A stretch of 64,000 nucleotides of DNA from Streptomyces flavochromogenes. Its GTDB lineage: Bacteria; Actinomycetota; Actinomycetes; Streptomycetales; Streptomycetaceae. Of the stretch, positions 9,535 to 18,197 are shown piece by piece. The DNA is taken from NCBI RefSeq assembly GCF_000717595.1, contig NZ_JNZO01000002.1, positions 186,001-250,000 on the forward strand. The letters run 5' to 3'. Every line of letters starts with the position of its first letter. Position 1 is the first letter of the stretch. A program made the translations under genes and the position numbers. The notes under the pieces were generated by a model. It was not told the origin of the DNA. It was given only the letters and a program-made list of their open reading frames with translations, and did no database searches.

Positions 9535-9654
9535 ACGAGGTAGGTACCGCGTGGAGAGGGGCGCGCTCGGCGCCGGACCACAGGCCACTCGATCAGACGC
9601 CCCGGTTCCTCTCCGCTCTCCCGCCCTCCTCCTCTTTCCGCCAGGAGGCACCCC

Positions 9655-10482
9655 ATGGCCACCGGACTCGCCCTGCACGTCGGACTCGACAGCGTCGACC
9701 CCGCCCGCTACGAGGGCCGGGAAGGGACCCTGGTCGCCTGCGAGAACGACGCCCACGACGTGGCGCGGCTCGCCCGCGCCGCCGGATTCGAGAGCACGGT
9801 CCTGCTCACCCCAGAAGGGACCGTCGCCAATGTCACCGCCGTGCTCGGCGGCGCGGCCGCCCGGCTCGGCCCCGGCGACATCCTGCTCTTCGGCTACTCG
9901 GGCCACGGCGGCCAGGTGCCCGACGAGAACGACGGCTCGGCCGCCACCGGCTCCGACGACGAGCCGGACGCGCTCGACGAGACCCTCGTCCCCTACGACC
10001 GGCAGTTCCTCGACGACGAGGTCCAGCGCGCCTTCAGCGCCTTCGCCGACGACGTACGGATCGTCTCCTTCTTCGACTGCTGCCACAGCGGCGGCAGCAT
10101 CGAGATCCCCGGCGGACCGGTGGCCGACGCCACGGCCCGCTTCATGCCCGAGCCCCAGCAGCGGCAGCTCTACGACCGCGACCGTGGCTTCCACGCCGAG
10201 CTCCGGCGCTCCCCCGCCGACTCCCGGCCCCGGAACGGAGCGGGCCCCGACGCGCTCCTCGTCTCGGCCTGCCAGGACAACCAGGAGGCCTCCGACGGCG
10301 ACGTCAACGGCGCGTTCACCGAGGCGCTGCTCCAGGTGTGGGACGACGGCGCCTTCCGCGGCGGCCACCGCGACTTCCACCGGTCGATCCAGCGCAGACT
10401 GCCCCCGACCCAGAGCCCGAACCTCTACCTCACCGCCACCCCGGACCAGGAGTTCGTGGACCAGAGGCCGTTCACGGTCTGA
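9655..10482 (+). CDS. Caspase-fold (metacaspase-like) cysteine peptidase
   Basis: 275 residues; ATG at 9655 behind CCAGGAGGCACCCC. Family features: an opening strand LALHVGLDSVDP, a CENDAHDVARLARAAGF helix, the catalytic His84 in FGYSGHGGQ, the acidic insert DENDGSAATGSDDEPDALDE (possible Ca or Asp/Arg pocket loop), and the Cys dyad member in FFDCCHSGGS (Cys143 by alignment with metacaspases, Cys142 being the neighbour). SACQDNQEA and AFTEALLQVW are the typical late caspase p10-like elements. No N-terminal adaptor domain is present. It is divergent from the nuclease gene, and its last 11 bp overlap the end of the convergent LuxR-family gene. Inference: protease arm of the conflict locus. Confidence 0.9.
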   Translation: MATGLALHVGLDSVDPARYEGREGTLVACENDAHDVARLARAAGFESTVLLTPEGTVANVTAVLGGAAARLGPGDILLFGYSGHGGQVPDENDGSAATGSDDEPDALDETLVPYDRQFLDDEVQRAFSAFADDVRIVSFFDCCHSGGSIEIPGGPVADATARFMPEPQQRQLYDRDRGFHAELRRSPADSRPRNGAGPDALLVSACQDNQEASDGDVNGAFTEALLQVWDDGAFRGGHRDFHRSIQRRLPPTQSPNLYLTATPDQEFVDQRPFTV

Positions 10483-13405
10483 GCGCCGTCGCGAGCTGCG
10501 CCCGCGAGCGGACGTCGAGCTTCTGGTAGATCCGGGTCAGCCGCGCCTCGACCGTCTTCACACTCAGATACAGCTTCGCCGCCGCCTCCTGGTTGCTGGC
10601 ACCCTGCCCCACCAGCCGGGCGAGCCGCAGCTCGGCCTCCGTCAGAGAGGAGAGTGCCGGCAGGGCCTCCTCACTCCCGGAGCCGCCCCCGGAGCTCTCG
10701 CCCACGGCGCCCGCCGGGGACTCGCACGCCAGGGCGAGCCACGGCGTCGCTCCGGCCCGCTCGAACACCGTGGCCGCCGTCTGCAGCGCGCTCTGCGCCG
10801 CCGACCGGCGCCGTCTGCGGCGCTCCACCCGGGCCAGGGCGATCAGTGCCCGCCCCCGCTCCAGCGGCAGCCCGGCCCGGCCGAAGGCCTCTGCCGTGCG
10901 GGTGAGCAACTGGGCCGCCTCGTCCGTGCGCCCCTCCGCCGCGAGCCACAGGGCGTACGCCCGGTCGCAGCCGAGCAGGACCGTGGACCGGCCCAGCCGG
11001 GCCGCCACCGGCCGTACCTCGTCGAGGAGCGCCAGCGCCTCGTCGCCCGCGTCGTGGGCGAGCAGTGCCTCGGCCAGCTCCTCGTGCCAGCGCAGCATCG
11101 ACGGGTCCACGGTCGACTGGGCGCGCTCGTCGGCCTGGACGCGCCGCAGGGTCTCCAGGGCGGCGGCGACGTCCCCGTTGATCAGCTGGACCCGGCCGAG
11201 CGCGTACCGGCTGCGGGAGAGGAACACCCGGTCGCCCTCCTCCTCGGAGGCCTGGACGCTGCGCCGGGCGTAGCTCGCCGCCCGCGCGAAGCTGCCGCCG
11301 GCCGTCTCCGCGAGCGCCAGCGTGTACCAGGCGGGGCCGGGGGAGAGGCCCGCCTCCAGAGTGAGCGCGAGGGACTGCCCGGCGTGCGCGAGAGCGGCCG
11401 CGCAGGCGCCCCTGCGGGACTCGACGGCGGCCAGTGTGGAGAACAGCTCGATCGTGTCCTCCACCGAACCGCGCCGCTGGACCAGGGGCAGCAGCGCGTT
11501 CAGTTCGTCGCGGGCGTCCGTCAGACGGTCGTCGAACAGCGCGTGTCGGATCGTCAGGATCTGTGCGGCGTTGCGGATTCCGAGAGGCCGCTCGGCCAAC
11601 TCCAGGGCTCGGGCCTGCGCGAGCACCGCCTCCGCGTCCGGCGCGCCGAGGGCCCGCTCCATCCGCGCCTGCACGGTCAGCGCCTGTGCCGCCGTCCGCG
11701 GGTCGCCCATGGAGGCGGCGAGCGCGGCCGATTCGACGGCCGCCGTCCGCGAGCGCTGGGGATCGCCGTCCGCGAGCACGTACTTGACGGCGAGCCGGAG
11801 CTGCACCGCGGCCCGCAGGGCGGTGTCGCCCTCCGAGTCCTCCATGGCGTGGACGTACATCTCGTCGAGCCCGGTCAGCCCCTGCCCCGCGGTGTCGAGG
11901 ACGGCGAGCCGCGCCCTGACGCGGTCGGCGGGCACCGCGTCACGGGCGAGCAGATCGGTGGCGGCCCGCATGGCGAGGTCGGCGCGGGCCGCGCGGGCGG
12001 CTTCCTCGGCGGCGTCGACGAGCCGTGCGATCCGCCGTGTCCCGTGCCGTCCGGGCGTCGACTCGGCGGCCAGCAGGGCGAGTTCGGCCGCGAGCGCGCT
12101 GTTTCCGCGCCGCCGGGCCAGATCGGCCGCGTTCGCGACCTCGGCCGCGAGGTCCTCGTCCGGGCTGTCGGTGGCCAGTGCCCGGTGCCGTACCGCCTCC
12201 ACGGGGTCGTCCACGACCTCCGCGAGGGCCGCGTGCCCGGCGCTCCGCTCGGCCCAACAGGCGTCGTGCACCAGGGTGGAGGGCAGCAGCCCCGCGGTGA
12301 AGGTCACCGACCCGTCCTCGGCGAGCGACACGAGCCCGGCGCGCTCGGCCGCCGCGAGGTCCGCCTCCGCGTTGGGCCGTCCCGCCCGCCGTACCAGTGT
12401 CGACGAGGGGCGCAGCGCGAGGGCCGCGAGCAGCAGCGTCTCCCGTACGGCGAGGGGCGCGGCGCCGAGCAGCTGGCGGGCGAGGTCGCGGGCGCGCCCG
12501 GACAGCGTCAGCGCCTCGGCGTGGTGGACGGGGGTCCGCGCGTCGGCCAGCGAGCGGCCCACGGCGAGCGCGAGCCGCGGATTGCCGCCGCTGGCGCGGT
12601 GGATGCGGCCGGCCATCCGGGAGGGCAGCCGGTGGTGGATGAGGAGTTCGGCGATCTCGTCGGCGTGCAGCGGCGGCACGAGCAGCACGTCCGCCTCGGA
12701 CGGCACCCACAGGTGGGCGGCGTGCGGATCGTCGGGGCGGTGCGGCGCACGGTAGGGCTCGCCCGCCTCGCCGTACGGCTCCGGTGTCTCGACGGCCACC
12801 ACCCGCAGCGCGGGCGGCGCGAGGTGGAGGGCGAAGCGGAGCAGGTCCGCGCTGTCCGCGTCGACGTGCTGGACACCGTCGACGACGAGGAGCACCGGGC
12901 CCCGGCGGGTCAGGGTGCGGAGGATCTGGGCGATGCCGAGCCGGAGCGCGATCGGGTCCCAGCCGCCGGCGTCGAGCGGCGCCTCGCGGCAGAGCATGGC
13001 GACGGCGGTGCGCTGGGGCCCGGGCAGCTCGTCGAAGACCGCGGAGGCCTCGGGCCCGGCGGATGCCTTGTCGGCCGGGCGGGGCTCACGGCGCCTGCCG
13101 CCGGGTTGCGGCCGGTGCACGGTCGCCGCCACCGAGGCCACGAGCGCGGCGGCCGACGCCCCGGGTATCTCGCGGTCGGACGGCAGGGTCGCCAGCCACA
13201 GCACGGTCTCGCCGCGCGCCTCGGCGCGGGTCGCCTCGGCGAGCGCGAGCTCGGTCTTGCCGACTCCGGCGGGCCCGGTGAGCAGGGCCCGGCCCCGGGT
13301 GTGGAGGGCGCGTTCGAGGCGGGCGAGGAGTTCCTCGCGGCCCACCGGCGCCGAGGGGCCCCCCGGACCCGTGGGGCGCAGGGCGAGGTACGGAGCTGTC
13401 GTCAC
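10472..13405 (-). CDS. Large ATP-binding LuxR-family (LAL) transcriptional regulator
   Basis: 977 residues; GTG at 13405 with GGAGGTGAT eight bases upstream. N-terminal STAND-like ATPase with Walker A GPAGVGK (Lys50) and a VLLVVDGVQHVD Walker B. The long middle part (about 300-880) is alpha-helical and TPR-like. A C-terminal LuxR helix-turn-helix covers about 915-977 (LTEAELRLARLVGQGASNQE, then KTVEARLTRIYQKL). LAL regulators of this size often control secondary metabolism or extracellular enzymes in Streptomyces and respond to small inducers. Its stop overlaps the caspase-like gene by 11 bp, convergently. Targets are unknown; the subtilase gene upstream reads toward it on the same strand. 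Confidence 0.9.
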   Translation of the reverse strand: MTTAPYLALRPTGPGGPSAPVGREELLARLERALHTRGRALLTGPAGVGKTELALAEATRAEARGETVLWLATLPSDREIPGASAAALVASVAATVHRPQPGGRRREPRPADKASAGPEASAVFDELPGPQRTAVAMLCREAPLDAGGWDPIALRLGIAQILRTLTRRGPVLLVVDGVQHVDADSADLLRFALHLAPPALRVVAVETPEPYGEAGEPYRAPHRPDDPHAAHLWVPSEADVLLVPPLHADEIAELLIHHRLPSRMAGRIHRASGGNPRLALAVGRSLADARTPVHHAEALTLSGRARDLARQLLGAAPLAVRETLLLAALALRPSSTLVRRAGRPNAEADLAAAERAGLVSLAEDGSVTFTAGLLPSTLVHDACWAERSAGHAALAEVVDDPVEAVRHRALATDSPDEDLAAEVANAADLARRRGNSALAAELALLAAESTPGRHGTRRIARLVDAAEEAARAARADLAMRAATDLLARDAVPADRVRARLAVLDTAGQGLTGLDEMYVHAMEDSEGDTALRAAVQLRLAVKYVLADGDPQRSRTAAVESAALAASMGDPRTAAQALTVQARMERALGAPDAEAVLAQARALELAERPLGIRNAAQILTIRHALFDDRLTDARDELNALLPLVQRRGSVEDTIELFSTLAAVESRRGACAAALAHAGQSLALTLEAGLSPGPAWYTLALAETAGGSFARAASYARRSVQASEEEGDRVFLSRSRYALGRVQLINGDVAAALETLRRVQADERAQSTVDPSMLRWHEELAEALLAHDAGDEALALLDEVRPVAARLGRSTVLLGCDRAYALWLAAEGRTDEAAQLLTRTAEAFGRAGLPLERGRALIALARVERRRRRRSAAQSALQTAATVFERAGATPWLALACESPAGAVGESSGGGSGSEEALPALSSLTEAELRLARLVGQGASNQEAAAKLYLSVKTVEARLTRIYQKLDVRSRAQLATALRP

Positions 13406-13547
13406 TGTCCATCACCTCCGGCGCGCTCGGGCCCCCGGCCCATGAGCCCCGTGGGCAGAGAATACGGAGCCCACCGGTGGAGTCCAGGCCCTGTGTCCGG
13501 CATACGGACAGGGCGCCCCGGCGGGACGGCACCCCGGAACGCCAGAA

Positions 13548-13575
13548 CGCGCCCGTGGTGTAGACCACGAGCGCG
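13548..13575 (-). terminator. Hairpin terminator after the subtilase gene
   Basis: Arms CGCGCCCGTGGT and ACCACGAGCGCG pair over 12 bp with one mismatch around a GTAG loop, 58 bp downstream of the subtilase stop. No clear T-tract, as is usual in Streptomyces. Confidence 0.5.
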
Positions 13576-13633
13576 TCGCTGACCAGCAATGATGCTGATG
13601 TGGGGGGTGGTTCGGTGGTGGAGCGATGGCGCC

Positions 13634-15460
13634 TTAGAAGGTCAGGCTCCACGAGTTGATGTAGCCGGTGTCACCCGTGGCCACATCGCGGACCTGAAGC
13701 TTCCAGGTGCCGTTGGCGACCTCGCTCGACGCGTCGACCGTGTACGTGGTCAGGACGTTGTCGGCGCTGTCCGAGGAGGAGGACGCCTTGAGGTTGCGCA
13801 CCGTGCCGTCGGGGGCGACCAGGTCGATGACCAGGTCACCGCGCCAGGTGTGCTTGATGTCCACGCCGACCTTGAGGGCGGCGGGAGCGTTGCCGGTGCG
13901 GCCGGTGACGGCGATCGAGGACGACACGGTGGTGTTGTCCGAGATCGTCACATCGGTCGCGTTGGTGAAGACGGTGCCGGCCGGCGGGGTGGTGGTGACG
14001 GCGTCGACGGTCTTCGCCGAGTCGGCGATGCCGGTGCCGCAGCCGCCGGTGCAGGTGCCCGGCAGCGGGCGGGCGTTGGCCTTGATCGCGGACTCGATCT
14101 CGGCCGGGGTGAGGGTGCTCTTGGCCGACTTCAGCAGGGCGGCGAGGCCGGCGATGTGCGGCGCCGCCATCGACGTGCCCTGGTAGGGCTTGTAGTTCTC
14201 GGTCGACTGGGTGGTCGCGCCCGAGTTCAGCGTGGAGTAGATGCCGTTCTCGGGGGTGGTGACGGTGCCGGGCGTGTCGGTCGAGCGGCGGGTCTCGCCG
14301 CCGGGCGCGGCCACGTCCACGATGGCGCCGAAGTTGGAGTAGTACGACCGGTTGCCCTCACGGCTGGTGGACGCCACGTTGATGACGTTCGCGCAGTTCG
14401 CGGGGGTGAATCCGGAGGCGTTGGCGTTGCTGTTGCCCGCGGCGACGACGACGGTGGTACCGCGCGAGACGGCGCCGTTGATCGCGGTCTGGTAGACGCT
14501 CGGGCAGGTCGCGCTCGCGCCGCCCAGGCTCAGGTTGATGACCTTCGCCGGGGTGGCGTTGGCCGGGACGCCCGGCACGGTGCCGCCGGAGGCCCACGTG
14601 ATGGCGTCGGCGATGTCGGCGGACGAGCCGCCGCACTTGCCGAGCACCCGCACGGGCTGGATCTTCGCGTTGTACGCGATGCCCGCGATGCCCTTGGTGT
14701 TGTTCGTGACGGCGCCGATGGTGCCGGCCACGTGGGTGCCGTGCCAGGAGGAGTTCGAGGCCTTGGAGCCGGTGCCGCACTCGTTGTCGGTGGCGTTCCA
14801 GTCGCCCTCGTCCTTCGCGTCCGCGTCGCGGCCGTTGCCGTCGCGGGCGTCGGCGGAGGTCGAGATGAAGTCGTAGCCGGAGACGACGTTGCCGGCCACG
14901 TCCGAGTGGGCCGCGTAGCCGGTGTCGATGACCGCGACGGTGACGCCGGAGCCGGTCGTCTTGTCCCAGGCCGCAGGAACGTTCATGCCACCGGTGGGCT
15001 CGAAAAGGTCCCACTGCTTGGTGTAGTCGGTGTCGTTCGGCGTGACCGCCATCGCGTAGGCGCGGATGTCGGGCTCGACCGAGGCGACGGACGGGTCGGC
15101 GCGGAACGCGGCCATGACCTCCGTCACGTCCTGCTTGGTGGCGCTGTCGCCCAGGTCGACCAGGGCGCCGCCGCCGGCGAGGCGACGCTCGAAGGAGAGC
15201 TGCTCGCCCGTCTTCGCGGCCTTCTCGGCCGTGTCGCTCTTCGCGGCGGTGTTCGAGCCGGCCTCGGCGGCCTGGCTCTTGTAGGTGACGATGACCTTCT
15301 CGACCGGGGCGCTGGGAAGCGCCCGCATCGTCTGCGAAGCCGGTGCGGGCTTCGGGGTGGCAGCGCCCGGGGCGGCGGCGATCGCCCCGGTCGTGGCAGC
15401 GGCACCGAGGATCGCGGCGCTCGCGACCACGGATATGACTCTCCGCCTGGAACCGTTCAA
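13634..15460 (-). CDS. Secreted subtilisin-family (S8) serine protease with C-terminal P domain
   Basis: 608 residues from a TTG start at 15460, giving MNGSRRRVIS followed by a hydrophobic signal segment. Longer in-frame readings begin without a signal sequence. Residues about 52-135 are an inhibitor-I9-type propeptide (VEKVIVTYKS, SVASVEPD). The subtilase core follows with Asp179 (AVIDTGY), His240 (WHGTHVAG), the oxyanion Asn343 (AAGN) and Ser430 (GTSMAAP). About 515-608 is a proprotein-convertase P domain (VGVDIKHTWRGDLVIDL, SWSLTF). Paired cysteines in the core suggest an extracellular disulfide-bonded enzyme. Likely a nutritional or developmental secreted protease. The gene stands alone, with about 600 bp of noncoding DNA upstream. 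Confidence 0.92.
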   Translation of the reverse strand: MNGSRRRVISVVASAAILGAAATTGAIAAAPGAATPKPAPASQTMRALPSAPVEKVIVTYKSQAAEAGSNTAAKSDTAEKAAKTGEQLSFERRLAGGGALVDLGDSATKQDVTEVMAAFRADPSVASVEPDIRAYAMAVTPNDTDYTKQWDLFEPTGGMNVPAAWDKTTGSGVTVAVIDTGYAAHSDVAGNVVSGYDFISTSADARDGNGRDADAKDEGDWNATDNECGTGSKASNSSWHGTHVAGTIGAVTNNTKGIAGIAYNAKIQPVRVLGKCGGSSADIADAITWASGGTVPGVPANATPAKVINLSLGGASATCPSVYQTAINGAVSRGTTVVVAAGNSNANASGFTPANCANVINVASTSREGNRSYYSNFGAIVDVAAPGGETRRSTDTPGTVTTPENGIYSTLNSGATTQSTENYKPYQGTSMAAPHIAGLAALLKSAKSTLTPAEIESAIKANARPLPGTCTGGCGTGIADSAKTVDAVTTTPPAGTVFTNATDVTISDNTTVSSSIAVTGRTGNAPAALKVGVDIKHTWRGDLVIDLVAPDGTVRNLKASSSSDSADNVLTTYTVDASSEVANGTWKLQVRDVATGDTGYINSWSLTF

Positions 15461-16057
15461 GGTGTGGCCCTTTCGAGTACGACGTAGCTGCGGAGCAGTG
15501 GCGGCGGCGCGGGACGCAGGAGCGAAGTGGGGTCGCGATCCGGCATTCCCTGGGCTGGGGGGCCCGTGCGCCGCCACCGGCGCGACGGCCCGGGTCAAGG
15601 CCGTCCCCGGCGGATGCCACCCTCCGCATGCACCTGTCAGGGTGCGGTCGGGGGATGATATCTGCCGGTGCGGAGGACAGTAGGGAACGGGGGGGTGAAC
15701 CCGATACGGGGAAAACCCTTGTCACCCCTCACGGGGCGGCGGGGGTCCGGTGAGGGGAGGTGCGACCGGGGGTGCGGGCACGGGAGTCGGCGCCCTGTCA
15801 CACGCCCACCGGGCGGCGGGAGTACGCCCGGTCGACCGGCCTGAACAGGCACGTTTCGCGGACTAGGTACGTACCTGCTCCACGGGAAAGGTACACACCT
15901 CTCGGCCGGAGCCCGAGGGCGGCCCCCCGACGAAGCCGCCGGGGCCGCGGGGGCCCCGGAGCCGGCTGGGGACACCGGGGGCCCGGGGCCGGCGGGGGCA
16001 TCGGGGGGCGTCCGGACCGCCTGTGGCGGGCGACGGGGCGCTCGGAGGGGCGCGGCC
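15461..16057. other. 597-bp intergenic region upstream of the subtilase gene
   Basis: No convincing gene is seen; open frames here are GC-composition artefacts. It contains the paired 12-bp palindromic repeats at 15865-15900 and a GC-rich inverted-repeat stretch near 15935-16000 that may end transcription of the GNAT gene. Confidence 0.5.
15865..15900. repeat. Two 12-bp repeats, AGGTACGTACCT and AGGTACACACCT
   Basis: The first copy (15865-15876) is a perfect palindrome. The second (15889-15900) matches 10 of 12 positions and starts 24 bp later, just over two helical turns. The layout suits a dimeric regulator, but no adjacent regulator gene explains it. Confidence 0.45.
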
Positions 16058-16924
16058 TCAGCCGAGTTCGAGCGTCGTCACCCCGTACACGCGCTCGCGT
16101 GCCACCGGGCGCACCGGGCCCGTGTACATCCGGGCCGTCTCGAACGTCGGCTCCAGACCCCGCTCCTCGGCCAGCCGCGCCGCCGCCGGATTCGACTCCG
16201 GCATGTCGACCGCGATCCGCGCCGAGCCGAACTCCCGCGCCTCGGCGGCGAGCGCGTCGAGCAGGGCGGCGGCGTCGGCCGGGGTGTCCGCGAACAGCGG
16301 CCCCACCCGTGCCTCGTCCTGCGCCCGCCGGACCACCCCGTACCCCGTCGGACGTCCGTCGACGATCCGTACCAGCGCACGATGGCCGGGCGTGGCCAGC
16401 CAGGCGGCCAGGAACCGCGGCCGGTCGGCGTGATGGCAGGCGTTGTCGTACGCGGCGAGGGCGGCCGGATCCACGGACCCGGCGGGCACCACGCCGGTCA
16501 CCGGGGCGTCGGGAGCCGGGACCTCGCCCACGTAGCGCGCCGTGCGGTACGCCGTCGCGAATCCGGAGCGCCGGTAGTTGTCCTGCTGCGCCGGCACCCC
16601 GTCGAGCCCGACGGACCGGTCGCCGGCGTGCGCGAGCGCGGCCCGCCACGTGGCCAGACCGTGACCGAGGCCGCGGAGTTCGGGCCGTACGAGATAGAAG
16701 CCGAGGAACGCGTACGCGTCGTCGTAGGTGACGACCGAAATGGCGGATACGGGCTCCCCCGCGACCCGGCCGAGGAAGAACCCCCGGGGATCCTGCGCGA
16801 AGAACGCCGCGGCGTCCGAGAGCCCCGGGTTCCACCCCTCCTCGGCCGCCCAGCCGCGCACGAGCGCCCAGTCCCGCTCCGTGGCGGGGGAGACGGAGAG
16901 CGGGCCGGAGGAGGCGGAGGCCAT
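16058..16924 (-). CDS. GNAT family N-acetyltransferase with second C-terminal acetyltransferase-like domain
   Basis: 288 residues from the ATG at 16924 (GAAGGG seven bases upstream). First half: a GNAT fold with the acetyl-CoA loop RPELRGLGHGLATWRAAL (consensus R/Q-x-x-G-x-G/A), preceded by YLV. Second half (about 155-288): a YitH-like C-terminal domain (PLFADTPADAAALLDAL, VDMPESNPAAARL). It follows the two-domain pattern seen in many streptomycete GNATs. The substrate is not predictable. It is isolated, with long noncoding spacers on both sides. Confidence 0.85.
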   Translation of the reverse strand: MASASSGPLSVSPATERDWALVRGWAAEEGWNPGLSDAAAFFAQDPRGFFLGRVAGEPVSAISVVTYDDAYAFLGFYLVRPELRGLGHGLATWRAALAHAGDRSVGLDGVPAQQDNYRRSGFATAYRTARYVGEVPAPDAPVTGVVPAGSVDPAALAAYDNACHHADRPRFLAAWLATPGHRALVRIVDGRPTGYGVVRRAQDEARVGPLFADTPADAAALLDALAAEAREFGSARIAVDMPESNPAAARLAEERGLEPTFETARMYTGPVRPVARERVYGVTTLELG

Positions 16925-17297
16925 GGGGATCCCTTCAACAGCCGGGAGCGGGTGCGTACTCGATCGGGGGACCGGGGGACCGGGACCTCGCGACCGGGCC
17001 TGGGGCCCGGGGCCGGGACCCGGGAAGGAGCGGAACAGGATGAAACGTGGACAGAACCCCTGCGGTGAACCGGGCAAAGCGCGCCGAGCCTAGCGCCCCG
17101 CGCCACCGCCCCCGTCCCGGGCCGATCGATTCAGGCCGCGGCGCTCGGCGGCTCGCCGACCCGGCCGCGGGTGGTCGAAGGGCGCGATCCCGCCGTCGGC
17201 GGCCCGGGCCCGCCGTCGGCGGACCGCCTCGGTGGACCGCTTGGGACGGACCGGCTCGGTGGACCGCCTCGGACGGGCCTCCGCCGGCGGACCGCCG
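16925..17297. other. 373-bp intergenic region with imperfect short repeats
   Basis: No gene is seen. Between about 17219 and 17300 the element CGGTGGACCGC recurs in slightly varied form with CGGACGG spacers, a low-complexity repeat of roughly 30-bp period directly after the NAD-kinase-like stop. Confidence 0.4.
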
Positions 17298-18197
17298 TCA
17301 GTGGACGAGACGGAGCCGCGGCCCCGCGACCGTGAGGCGCACGGTCTGACCCCATGACAGCTCCAGCGCGTCCGACTCGACGCCGTCGCCGAACACCACC
17401 AGCCGGTCCGACTCGACGGTGAGGCGCAGCCCCTGACCCGGGTCGAGGAGGCCCTCGACCCGGCTCGTTCCGGTCGTCGGGGACGGCCACGCCTCACGGA
17501 CGAACCACGCGAGCCGGGCATCCGCCGGCGCGGGGAGCGCGAGCGCGCTGGAGCGCTGCTCCCACAGGGACCGCAGCCAGCCCGTGGCCCCCGTACCCGT
17601 GCCCACGAGCACCCCCGACGAGGCCTGGGCCTCCGGCGGAAGCTCCGTCGCGTCGAGATCCAGGGTGTACCGGGCGGTCTGATGGCCGCGCGGCCCGACA
17701 TAGATCTCGTTCAGCGCCAGCAGCCGCTGCGCGTCGTCGGTGACGGCCTCCACCATCGTCAGCTCGTCGACCGTCACCGCGGCCCCCGCCGCGTACGGCA
17801 GCAGGCGCCGTGCCCGGTCCGCCCGGTGGCGGACCAGGACGCCCGGGTTGCGCCCCGGGTCGGCGTCGATGCCGATGACGGGCTGACCGGTGAGGTACTT
17901 CGCCGCGTTGGCGACCAGACCGTCCTGCCCCACCACCACGACCACGTCCTCGGGCCCGAACAGGAACCGGTCCAGATCGGCGCGCTCCACCCTGGTCTGC
18001 CGCCAGGTCAGGGGCACCGCGGCCGCCACCTCGGCCAGCGCGCGGTGGGTGCGGTCGTGCCGCTCGCGCACGGCGTCGACCGAGCGGCCGCGCGCGGAGA
18101 GGAAGAACGCGGCCTGACCGTGCGTGCCGTGCCGGGCGAGCAGCTCCTCGTACTCCGTGGTCCGGTGCACGAGCACCGCGCGCGGCGCGAGGCTCAC
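17298..18197 (-). CDS. Divergent NAD(+)/NADH kinase-family protein
   Basis: 299 residues; GTG at 18197 overlaps the SPFH stop by 4 bp (GTGA), so translation is coupled. The family's glycine-rich motif GGDG reads GQDG (90-93) in VVVVGQDGLVANAAKY. The second conserved stretch LALNEIYVG fits the NE motif, and GVLVGTGTGATGW fits the usual TPTGSTAY loop. The C-terminal half is beta-rich as in NAD kinases. The altered first motif means phosphorylation of NAD is not certain. Genes of this type commonly sit with SPFH proteins in actinobacteria. Confidence 0.75.
   Translation of the reverse strand: MSLAPRAVLVHRTTEYEELLARHGTHGQAAFFLSARGRSVDAVRERHDRTHRALAEVAAAVPLTWRQTRVERADLDRFLFGPEDVVVVVGQDGLVANAAKYLTGQPVIGIDADPGRNPGVLVRHRADRARRLLPYAAGAAVTVDELTMVEAVTDDAQRLLALNEIYVGPRGHQTARYTLDLDATELPPEAQASSGVLVGTGTGATGWLRSLWEQRSSALALPAPADARLAWFVREAWPSPTTGTSRVEGLLDPGQGLRLTVESDRLVVFGDGVESDALELSWGQTVRLTVAGPRLRLVH

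Noticed and set aside
13634..15598. A longer start for the subtilase at 15598
   Set aside because: The first 46 codons are non-hydrophobic, and a signal peptide begins directly at the TTG at 15460.
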